Source: Candidatus Nitrosopumilus sp.
Lineage (GTDB): Archaea > Thermoproteota > Nitrososphaeria > Nitrososphaerales > Nitrosopumilaceae
Assembly (NCBI GenBank): GCA_018674605.1
Contig: JABGZU010000005.1
Coordinates: 1 to 8,738, forward strand
DNA: 8,738 nucleotides
Direction: 5' to 3'
The notes beneath the pieces are model-generated. The model had not been told where the DNA came from, searched no databases, and saw nothing but the letters and a program-made list of their open reading frames with translations. This document shows, piece after piece, positions 1 to 5,284 of this stretch (position 1 is the first letter of the stretch; each line of letters starts with the position of its first letter). The translations under genes were made by a program, and so were the position numbers.

Positions 1-2
1 AA

Positions 3-212
3 CAAGCAGCAAGAACATTACCAAGAAGTATGTACGAGCCAGAGCAATTTCCAGGATTGATTCACAGAATGCTTGATCCAAAAACAGTAATCTTGATTTT
101 TGCATCAGGAAAATTAGTTTGTGTTGGTGCTAAACTTGAAACTGAAGTGTATCGATCTGTAAATAATGTTCATGCATTATTAGAAGAAAAAGAACTAATG
201 GTTTACGATTAG
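3..212 (+). CDS. tbp: TATA-box-binding protein (TBP), C-terminal end, 5' truncated by window
   Basis: General archaeal transcription initiation factor that binds the TATA box and recruits TFB and RNA polymerase. Only the last 69 residues are present; the frame is open to the left edge (first full codon at 3), so the Met codon at 30 is internal and not the start. The visible part is the second half of the second TBP repeat: the segment YEPEQFPGLIHRM, then a strand-rich stretch LIFASGKLVCVGAK, then the last amphipathic helix beginning TEVYRSVNNVHALL. These are among the best conserved TBP segments, so the family call is firm. The acidic tail ELMVYD ends the protein. The gene converges on the minus-strand tRNA-binding protein gene 32 bases away. 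Many thaumarchaea carry one or more TBPs; which paralogue this is cannot be told from the fragment. Confidence 0.95.
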   Translation, partial: QAARTLPRSMYEPEQFPGLIHRMLDPKTVILIFASGKLVCVGAKLETEVYRSVNNVHALLEEKELMVYD

Positions 213-242
213 TTAAAAAAATAATTTAATTTTTTAAAAAAT
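213..242. terminator. AT-rich inverted repeat, probable bidirectional terminator
   Basis: Between the two convergent stop codons, TTAAAAAA (213-220) is complementary to TTTTTTAA (230-237). The plus strand has a run of six T at 230-235; the minus strand has seven T opposite 215-221 and another run opposite 236-241. Archaeal RNA polymerase terminates on T-runs in the non-template strand, and this placement would serve both tbp and the opposing gene. The function is inferred from position and composition. Confidence 0.5.
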
Positions 243-244
243 AA

Positions 245-574
245 TTATTTGATAGGACTTCCCAAAGCAATGTCACCATCAACTGTAAGCCAATATGGTT
301 TATCATCAACATCTGCAGCTAAAAGCATTGCGTTTGATTCAACACCGGCCATGGTTTTTGGCTCTAAATTTGCAAGAACAATTACAGTTTTTCCAACAAT
401 ATCTTCAGGTTGAAAATATTGAGCGCCTCCAATGATTACATCTCTTTGATCATCTCCACCTAAATCAATTCGGCCTTTGATGATTCTAGATTTACCTTCA
501 ATGGATTCTGTTGAAATAATTTTTGCAACTTTAAGATCTAATTTTGCAAAATCATCATATGAAACAGTTGTCAT
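245..574 (-). CDS. Stand-alone tRNA-binding OB-fold protein, methionyl-tRNA synthetase beta-subunit type
   Basis: 109-residue single-domain protein of the EMAP II/MetG C-terminal tRNA-binding family (PF01588). These domains bind tRNA non-specifically and, as a separate beta subunit in many archaea, assist methionyl-tRNA synthetase; the related CsaA proteins act as secretion chaperones. Family features in order: FAKLDLKVAKI (about residues 9-19), IDLGGDDQRDVIIGG (about 36-50), EDIVGKTVIVLANLEP (about 57-72), then MAGVESNAMLLAA (about 75-87), the typical strand before the closing hairpin. No catalytic HIGH or KMSKS synthetase motif is present, so it is not a synthetase itself. The ATG at 574 has a TATA-like box 26 bases upstream, which supports this start. 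It is downstream of the 65-residue gene on the same strand (37-base gap) but probably has its own promoter. MetRS-beta is favoured over CsaA because of the LANLEP...GVES...MLLAA pattern. Confidence 0.85.
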   Translation of the reverse strand: MTTVSYDDFAKLDLKVAKIISTESIEGKSRIIKGRIDLGGDDQRDVIIGGAQYFQPEDIVGKTVIVLANLEPKTMAGVESNAMLLAADVDDKPYWLTVDGDIALGSPIK

Positions 575-595
575 GATACATCTAAAATTTTAGGT

Positions 596-605
596 TTAAA
601 ATAAA
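596..605 (-). promoter_or_regulatory. TATA-like box for the tRNA-binding protein gene
   Basis: On the minus strand this reads TTTATTTTAA, centred about 26 bases before the ATG at 574. That is the normal archaeal TATA-to-start-site distance, so the transcript would begin at or next to the start codon (leaderless). Inferred from spacing only; the region is AT-rich, so a chance match is possible. Confidence 0.45.
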
Positions 606-611
606 TTTGTA

Positions 612-809
612 TTATTGTAATTCTTTTTTTGTTATACCACTAGTTTCAATATCATATTTTAAAGCAGCAGGTAACTCCATGTATTTTTTGTTAACTAGTG
701 CAATAATTTGATCATCAGGGACACTAACTTTTTTCAATAATTTGCCACGTTGATGAGCATAAGCATTTTTCCAAAAATTACTAGCATCAAAAGTTCCAAT
801 TTTTGCCAT
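612..809 (-). CDS. Small protein of unknown function (65 residues)
   Basis: I do not recognise a family. The sequence is hydrophilic and basic in the first half (NAYAHQRGKLLKKVSV, about residues 15-30), followed by a predicted helix (PDDQIIALVNKKYMELPAAL, about 31-50) and a Lys/Glu-rich end. There is no signal peptide, membrane segment, zinc-binding Cys/His set or recognisable helix-turn-helix. The ATG at 809 has a TATA-like box about 27 bases upstream and the frame is clean, so it is likely a real leaderless gene. The mix of aromatic, charged and hydrophobic residues resembles a folded protein more than a chance ORF. It lies upstream of the tRNA-binding protein gene on the same strand and is divergent from the structured intergenic element. 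A role in RNA or nucleic-acid binding is only a guess from its charge and neighbour. Confidence 0.7.
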   Translation of the reverse strand: MAKIGTFDASNFWKNAYAHQRGKLLKKVSVPDDQIIALVNKKYMELPAALKYDIETSGITKKELQ

Positions 810-830
810 ACAATAATGGAATTATGTGTT

Positions 831-840
831 CTTTTAAATT
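831..840 (-). promoter_or_regulatory. TATA-like box for the 65-residue gene
   Basis: The minus strand reads AATTTAAAAG here, centred about 27 bases before the ATG at 809, the spacing expected for a leaderless archaeal transcript. The core TTTAAA is palindromic, so the same box could also drive plus-strand transcription beginning near 861, at the edge of the GC-rich hairpin region. That second use is inference. Confidence 0.5.
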
Positions 841-844
841 TTAA

Positions 845-926
845 GGGACTGTGACGGAAGAATGGTCAAGGCCATTAGAACCGGAGTTAATGTTCTGGAT
901 TTTAGGCGTTGGCCCATCACAGTCTG
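845..926 (+). ncRNA. Candidate small structured RNA (unassigned)
   Basis: About 80 bases at roughly 50% G+C inside a very AT-rich window, between two genes and with no plausible coding role. Complementary segments, read directly: GACTGTGA (847-854) with TCACAGTC (917-924), 8 perfect pairs; ATGGTCAA (862-869) with TTGGCC(c)AT (909-917), 8 pairs with one bulged C; CCGGA (881-885) with TCTGG (894-898), closing an 8-base loop. Together they form one extended hairpin with a 7-base 5' bulge at 855-861. No archaeal T-loop (GTTCRA) is present and position 8 would not be T, so it is not a normal tRNA despite its 78-base span. The end ACAGTC (919-924) fits an ACA box three bases from a 3' end, making an H/ACA guide RNA possible. 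Strand is assigned from that reading and is uncertain. It could also be a leader or operator, although the next gene seems to have its own promoter at 947. Confidence 0.4.
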
Positions 927-946
927 TTTCCATAGCAGGTGGAATC

Positions 947-956
947 TAATATATTT
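947..956 (+). promoter_or_regulatory. TATA-like box for the SRPBCC-glycosyltransferase operon
   Basis: TAATATATTT, the best TATA match in this gap, lies about 29 bases before the ATG at 981. This supports a leaderless start at 981 and argues against the in-frame GTG at 939, which lies upstream of the box and would leave the promoter inside the gene. Confidence 0.55.
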
Positions 957-980
957 GATGCAAACACCACTCAATCAAAG

Positions 981-1397
981 ATGGCAACAATTGTAGTTCA
1001 AATTGAGATCAATGCCACAATAGAGAAGGTATGGGAAATTATTTCAGACATAGATAATGAACCAAAGTTTTGGAAAGGCACGAAAAGTGTGAAAACATTA
1101 TCAAAAGAAGGAGACACCGTCAAAAGAGAAATTACAATAGCATTTAGAGATCAAAAATGTTTACAAGAAATTCAATTAACCCCCAATAAAGAAATCAATG
1201 CAAAATTTACAAAGGGAATACTAGATGGAACAAAAATCATCACATTGACTCCCAAAGATAACATTGTAATTGTCAAAACATCATGGGACATTAAATTAAC
1301 AGGGATGATGAACATGTTTACTGCAATAATTAAAAGTCACATTAAAAGTGGAACAGAGCAAGCAATGAAAAGTATCAAAGAAGAAATAGAAAAATAA
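981..1397 (+). CDS. SRPBCC (START-like) family protein, possible lipid or polyketide ligand binder
   Basis: 138-residue protein with the pattern of the SRPBCC/polyketide cyclase superfamily: a first beta strand VVQIEINA (about residues 4-11), the hallmark helix IEKVWEIISDIDNEPKFW (about 13-30), a series of alternating beta strands through residue 105, then a long C-terminal helix from about 108 (MMNMFTAIIKSHIKSG...) that closes the ligand cavity. Superfamily members bind hydrophobic ligands or act as cyclases and aromatase-like enzymes; no specific substrate can be read here. The ATG at 981 is chosen over the GTG at 939 because the added 14 residues are unlike the family N-terminus and the TATA-like box at 947 fits 981. 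The gene ends 4 bases before the membrane glycosyltransferase gene, so the two are very likely co-transcribed and may act on the same lipid-type substrate (inference). Confidence 0.82.
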   Translation: MATIVVQIEINATIEKVWEIISDIDNEPKFWKGTKSVKTLSKEGDTVKREITIAFRDQKCLQEIQLTPNKEINAKFTKGILDGTKIITLTPKDNIVIVKTSWDIKLTGMMNMFTAIIKSHIKSGTEQAMKSIKEEIEK

Positions 1398-1401
1398 AAT
1401 C

Positions 1402-2610
1402 ATGGAATTAATTACAGAAATAATCATCTACATAGTTACAGCAGTTTTGATTGGAATTTGTGGCGCATGGGCATATCTAATTAAATCAATGATTGAAACA
1501 TTCACACAAACACCATATTTAGATAAATTTGAAAATACAAATGAAACAACACCCAAAGTTTCAATTATTCTTCCTGCAAGAAATGAGGAAAAATATCTAG
1601 CAAAATGTTTAGATTCACTAATTGATCAAGATTATAAAAATTATGAAATTATAGTAATTGATGATTCATCAGAGGACTCAACAGGTAAAATTATTGCAAA
1701 TTATGCAAAGAAAAATTCCAAAATAATACATGTTTCAGCAAAGTCAAAACCAGATGGATGGATGGGTAAGAATTGGGCATGTATGGAGGGATACAAACAA
1801 GCAAGTGGGGAATTACTTCTATTTACAGACGCAGACACAAAGCATGCAAAACAAGTAATTTCATTATCAGTATCACATCTACTTAGTTTGCAATTAGACG
1901 CATTATCAGCAATTCCAAGATTACTTACATTTGATTTTTTTACTAAAATATCACTGCCAATGATATCAACATTTTTGCATACAAGGTTTTCAGCAATAAA
2001 TGTCAACAATCCAAAGAAAAAAGCAGCATATTTTTTTGGTAGTTTTTTCATCATTACAAAAAAGACGTACGAACAAGTTGGAATGCATGAAGGGGTCAAA
2101 CATGAAATAATTGAAGATGGGGCATTAGGCAGAAAAGTCAAAGAATCAGGATATAAAATGAGAATCGTTAGAGGAGATAATCTCATAGATGCAGTTTGGG
2201 CAAGAGATGCAAGTACATTATGGAATGCATTGAAGCGATTAATGATTCCATTATACTTGCAAAGTGAAAAAATTGCTGTGGGGAGTTTTCTTGCAGTGTT
2301 ATTTTTGTTATTTATCCCATTTCCAGTATTTGTAATTGCAAATGTTATACCAATCGAATCAATATCAACAAAACTACTATACATTTCAGCAGGAATTGCA
2401 TCAGCACTAATCTATACAGGAGCAATAATTGAAGTGAAAATGGGATTAAAACTGAAAATCATTCATGCATTATTTGCACCGCTAGGAGGACTAATAGTAG
2501 CATCAGGATTTCTTACAGGTTTGATTCATGCCAAAGGTTCATCATCAGTATCATGGAGAGGTAGAAGTTATTCAATGAAAGACCACACACAAAATTCACT
2601 TAGCATATAA
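1402..2610 (+). CDS. Membrane-bound family 2 glycosyltransferase, CrtQ/HpnB-like
   Basis: 402-residue integral membrane GT2 enzyme that probably transfers a nucleotide-sugar residue to a lipid or isoprenoid acceptor at the cytoplasmic face. Order of features: N-terminal transmembrane helix (about 5-30); GT-A fold start VSIILPARNEEKYLAKCLDS (53-72); DDSSEDST (87-94); the segment GWMGKNWACMEG (119-130), usual in carotenoid and hopanoid-associated glycosyltransferases; metal-binding DAD at 143-145; acceptor-site Glu-Asp at 238-239; two to three transmembrane helices (about 291-315, 324-345, 355-378); and a C-terminal WRGRSY (385-390) also typical of the CrtQ/HpnB group. The catalytic set is complete, so the enzyme should be active. 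It follows the SRPBCC gene by 4 bases. The acceptor is unknown; thaumarchaeal membrane glycolipids or carotenoid-like compounds are candidates, and no carotenoid genes are visible nearby. Confidence 0.88.
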   Translation: MELITEIIIYIVTAVLIGICGAWAYLIKSMIETFTQTPYLDKFENTNETTPKVSIILPARNEEKYLAKCLDSLIDQDYKNYEIIVIDDSSEDSTGKIIANYAKKNSKIIHVSAKSKPDGWMGKNWACMEGYKQASGELLLFTDADTKHAKQVISLSVSHLLSLQLDALSAIPRLLTFDFFTKISLPMISTFLHTRFSAINVNNPKKKAAYFFGSFFIITKKTYEQVGMHEGVKHEIIEDGALGRKVKESGYKMRIVRGDNLIDAVWARDASTLWNALKRLMIPLYLQSEKIAVGSFLAVLFLLFIPFPVFVIANVIPIESISTKLLYISAGIASALIYTGAIIEVKMGLKLKIIHALFAPLGGLIVASGFLTGLIHAKGSSSVSWRGRSYSMKDHTQNSLSI

Positions 2611-2681
2611 TAATTAGAAATACACAAACAAGAAATTATTTTTGGTTACTTTTTATATTTAATTTTACATTAGCAAATAGA
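2611..2681 (+). promoter_or_regulatory. Intergenic region with TATA-like box for the 70-residue gene
   Basis: Short AT-rich gap. TTTATATT at about 2652-2660 is centred 26 bases before the TTG at 2682, which fits a leaderless start there. The T-rich stretch at 2637-2645 just after the glycosyltransferase stop could end the upstream transcript. No hairpin was seen. Confidence 0.5.
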
Positions 2682-2894
2682 TTGAAAATTATAATAAAAA
2701 AAGGAGAGTCAGTTGAAACATATCATAACGCGGGGGATGTAGTTGTTCTTCCAAAAAGCAAACTAGTTAGAAGATTTAGTGAATATGGTTCTTTAATTGA
2801 AGAATACAAACTTGTGGATAAAGAAATTGCATTAGATGATGACCTTGATAATGATCAAACTGAAATTGTAGTAACTTTAATTGTTGAAAAATAG
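2682..2894 (+). CDS. Small acidic protein of unknown function (70 residues)
   Basis: I do not recognise the family. The N-terminal third is basic and beta-like (IIIKKGESVETYHNAGDVVVLPKSKLVRR broken into two strands around residues 2-30). The middle is predicted helical or charged, and an acidic patch DDDLDNDQTE (about 53-62) precedes a final hydrophobic strand IVVTLIVEK. The order suggests a small beta-barrel or SH3-like soluble protein, but that is only from the pattern. There is no signal peptide, Cys or His cluster. The TTG start is chosen because the TATA-like box lies 26 bases upstream and no in-frame ATG follows nearby. It stands alone between the glycosyltransferase and the HtrA protease genes on the same strand. 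Confidence 0.68.
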   Translation: MKIIIKKGESVETYHNAGDVVVLPKSKLVRRFSEYGSLIEEYKLVDKEIALDDDLDNDQTEIVVTLIVEK

Positions 2895-2903
2895 TAATTG
2901 CAG

Positions 2904-2915
2904 TAATACTTTTAG
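2904..2915 (+). promoter_or_regulatory. Weak TATA-like box for the HtrA gene
   Basis: TAATACTTTTAG is centred about 30 bases before the ATG at 2941, slightly far from the ideal 26. The 46-base gap and the ATG placed right at the expected start site suggest a leaderless transcript, although read-through from the 70-residue gene is also possible. Confidence 0.35.
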
Positions 2916-2940
2916 ACAGAAATAAGAAATCAACCATATC

Positions 2941-4071
2941 ATGGATAAGTCAGGCATATTTGTAGGTGCAACTATAGGAAGCATTACAGCAGTTATCATA
3001 TTTTCAATACTATTTGTCTTGCCAACAGAGCCAGATGAAACAACAATACAGATGCAAAATCAAATTGATGAAATTAATAATACAATTTTAGCAAAATCAA
3101 AAACATTATCATTAATTGAAATTTTTGAAAAATCTGAACCAGGAGTTGTAAGAGTCAATATTCAAAGAAATCAAACAGAAAATGATACAGGCGGAGTGGG
3201 TTCAGGTTTTGTATTTGACAAAAAAGGACACATAATTACAAATGCACATGTAATAGATGATGCTACAAAAACAATTGTCACATTTTTGGATGGCAGATCA
3301 TATAATGCAGAAATTATAGGAATGGATGAATCTACAGATATTGGAGTAATCAAAGTTAATACAGATTTAAAATTATTACATCCATTATCACTTGGAGATT
3401 CATCTAACCTCAAAGTAGGAGAAACAATTACTGCAATTGGAAATCCATTTGGATTATCAGGTTCTATGACATCAGGGATTATTAGTCAAATGGGAAGATT
3501 ACTTCCATCAAATTCAGGATTTTCAATACCAGATGTAATTCAAACAGATGCTGCAATTAATCCAGGAAATTCAGGAGGACCACTATTGAACATGAGAGGA
3601 GAGATTGTAGGAATTAACACTGCAATACAATCAACAACAGGGGAATTTACAGGGGTAGGATTTGCAATACCATCACAAACAGTTGCAAAAATTGTACCAA
3701 CTTTGATCAAGGAAGGGGAATACAAGCATCCATGGATTGGAATCTCAGGCAAAGATATCGACCCAGATACTGCAAACATTTTAGGATTAAAAGACACATT
3801 AGGATTTTTAATCATCACAGTAGTAGAAGATAGTCCTGCATTTGATGCAGGGTTAATTGGATCAAATGAAACAATAAAAGTTGAAGGTAGAGAATACCTA
3901 ATTGGAGGAGATATCATCACAACAGTTGATGGAATAGATGTTCGAAAAATAGACGATATTTTGATACATCTTCAAAGGGTAAAAACAGTTGGAGATGAAA
4001 TGGTTTTAGAAATTCTAAGGGAGAACAGAACAACAAGCGTTACAATTATTCTTCAAGAAAGACCAAATTAA
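2941..4071 (+). CDS. Membrane-anchored HtrA/DegP-type serine protease (S1C) with one PDZ domain
   Basis: 376-residue quality-control protease that should degrade or refold damaged proteins outside the cytoplasmic membrane. Domain order: a short cytoplasmic start, an uncleaved transmembrane anchor (about residues 5-27), a polar linker with a possible short coiled coil (about 35-62), a trypsin-like domain (about 65-255) and a PDZ domain (about 263-373). The catalytic triad is complete: His103 in TNAHV, Asp133 in STDIGV, Ser211 in GNSGGP. The oxyanion loop and the GNPFGLSGSMTSGIIS stretch (167-182) match active HtrA enzymes. The PDZ has a carboxylate-binding-type region around LGFLIITV (287-294) and a roughly 15-residue insertion (about 308-322) before GGDIITTVDG. 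The length is normal for single-PDZ bacterial-type DegP/DegQ-like proteins. It is flanked by unrelated genes and so is probably its own unit. Archaeal HtrA genes are often thought to derive from bacteria; that is family knowledge, not shown here. Confidence 0.94.
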   Translation: MDKSGIFVGATIGSITAVIIFSILFVLPTEPDETTIQMQNQIDEINNTILAKSKTLSLIEIFEKSEPGVVRVNIQRNQTENDTGGVGSGFVFDKKGHIITNAHVIDDATKTIVTFLDGRSYNAEIIGMDESTDIGVIKVNTDLKLLHPLSLGDSSNLKVGETITAIGNPFGLSGSMTSGIISQMGRLLPSNSGFSIPDVIQTDAAINPGNSGGPLLNMRGEIVGINTAIQSTTGEFTGVGFAIPSQTVAKIVPTLIKEGEYKHPWIGISGKDIDPDTANILGLKDTLGFLIITVVEDSPAFDAGLIGSNETIKVEGREYLIGGDIITTVDGIDVRKIDDILIHLQRVKTVGDEMVLEILRENRTTSVTIILQERPN

Positions 4072-4084
4072 AAACAGATACAAG

Positions 4085-4092
4085 CATAAATA
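4085..4092 (+). promoter_or_regulatory. TATA-like box for the cofG-cofH-tldE operon
   Basis: CATAAATA is centred 26 bases before the TTG at 4115. The match in spacing supports the TTG as a leaderless start of cofG and marks 4072-4114 as the promoter of the three-gene operon. Confidence 0.55.
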
Positions 4093-4114
4093 CATCCAGA
4101 AAAAAATTCTTCTA

Positions 4115-5284
4115 TTGACTAATTTAGTATTAAAATCTGAGATCTTAAACAATGTTTTAGAAAATAAATCAATTACTCGTCAAGAAATCATAGAAGTTTA
4201 TGAAAATTCAAAAAAGAATACAAATGATCTTTTTTTAACTGCACAAAATTTAAGAATTAAAAATAAAGGAAACACAGTTACATTTTCAAAAAAAGCATTT
4301 TTCAATATTGTTAATCTATGTAAAGATACATGCTCGTATTGTACATACAAAGCAGAACCAGGAGAAGAAAAAATATCCTTAATGTCAAAGAAACAAATTA
4401 AAGAATTATTACAATTAGCAAAAAAATACAAATGCGTAGAAGCACTTTTTGTTACAGGAGAACAACCAGAGCAAAAATATCCAGAAGCGCGTAACTGGCT
4501 TAAAGAAAATGGATTCAAATCAACTGCAGAATATTTAATACATTCATCAGAAATTGCACTAGAGTTAGGATTATTTCCACATACAAATGCAGGAAATTTA
4601 AATTTTGATGAAATGAGGGAGCTCAAAAAAACAAATGTATCAATGGGGATTATGCTTGAAAACATTAGTGAAAGATTAACAAAAAAAGGAATGCCGCATT
4701 ATTTGGCTGCAAGTAAAAGACCACAAACTAGATTAAAAATTTTAGAAAATTCAGGTAAATTGAAAATACCTATGACTACAGGTATTCTTGTAGGAATTGG
4801 AGAAACAATAGAAGAAATCATAGATTCAATATTAGCAATAAAACAACTACATGAAAAATATGGAAATATTCAAGAAGTGATTTTACAAAATTTTCAACCA
4901 AAACCAGATACAATAATGAAAGATACACCGTCAACTAATGAAGAATATTTTAAGAAAATTGTAGCATTATCAAGAATCATACTACCACAAATGAATATCC
5001 AAATTCCACCAAATTTATCTCCAAAATCATATCAAAGTTTCTTACAAATAGGGATTAATGACTGGGGAGGAATATCACCATTGACACCAGATTTTGTAAA
5101 TCCAGAATTTTCTTGGCCAGAGATAAACAAAGTAGATGAAAATTCAAAGAAATCAGGATTTAATTTAAAATGTAGATTTCCAATATACCCAGAATTCTTT
5201 TCTTTTATTAATAAAGAACTAAGAAATAAAATAGCAGATATTGAAAATGAAGATGGGTACGTAAAAGAGGAATATTGGAGATGA
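4115..5284 (+). CDS. cofG: FO synthase subunit 1, CofG (radical SAM)
   Basis: Radical S-adenosylmethionine enzyme that performs the second step of 7,8-didemethyl-8-hydroxy-5-deazariboflavin (Fo) formation, closing the deazaflavin ring on the CofH product; Fo is the redox chromophore of coenzyme F420. The [4Fe-4S]-binding motif C-x3-C-x2-C is intact at Cys69, Cys73 and Cys76 (LCKDTCSYCTY). Other CofG-like stretches are LFVTGEQPEQKY (about 111-122), HTNAGNL, SMGIMLENISERL and KIPMTTGILVGIGET (about 217-231), the last being the usual radical-SAM GxIxGxxE-type strand. The SWPEI segment near residue 334 is also usual in this family. At 389 residues it is slightly longer than many CofG proteins. 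The TTG start fits the TATA-like box at 4085. It overlaps cofH by four bases (ATGA). In bacteria CofG and CofH are often fused as FbiC; here they are separate, as in most archaea. Confidence 0.95.
   Translation: MTNLVLKSEILNNVLENKSITRQEIIEVYENSKKNTNDLFLTAQNLRIKNKGNTVTFSKKAFFNIVNLCKDTCSYCTYKAEPGEEKISLMSKKQIKELLQLAKKYKCVEALFVTGEQPEQKYPEARNWLKENGFKSTAEYLIHSSEIALELGLFPHTNAGNLNFDEMRELKKTNVSMGIMLENISERLTKKGMPHYLAASKRPQTRLKILENSGKLKIPMTTGILVGIGETIEEIIDSILAIKQLHEKYGNIQEVILQNFQPKPDTIMKDTPSTNEEYFKKIVALSRIILPQMNIQIPPNLSPKSYQSFLQIGINDWGGISPLTPDFVNPEFSWPEINKVDENSKKSGFNLKCRFPIYPEFFSFINKELRNKIADIENEDGYVKEEYWR
5266..5270 (+). promoter_or_regulatory. Shine-Dalgarno-like site for cofH
   Basis: AGAGG inside the end of cofG, ten bases before ATG 5281 (only four before TTG 5275). 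An SD site is expected for an internal operon gene, in contrast to the leaderless first genes of this window. GGAG right at 5277-5280 touches the ATG and is too close to function. Confidence 0.4.

Noticed and set aside
845..926. tRNA gene, suggested by the 78-base span closed by a perfect stem
   Set aside because: No T-arm with GTTCRA, no U at position 8, and no anticodon arm of 5 pairs with a 7-base loop. An intron-containing or split tRNA would still need the T-loop.
1701..2384. Long minus-strand open frame opposite the glycosyltransferase
   Set aside because: It lies wholly antisense to a well-supported GT2 gene. Its translation has low-complexity Ser/Asn/Phe-rich character and no domain.
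4198..4665. Minus-strand open frame opposite cofG
   Set aside because: Overlaps the catalytic Cys motif region of cofG, and its Phe/Ser-rich composition is that expected from reading AT-rich coding DNA backwards.
5275..5280. TTG start for cofH two codons earlier
   Set aside because: ATG 5281 gives the common ATGA overlap and better spacing to AGAGG; the two extra residues add nothing to the family N-terminus.
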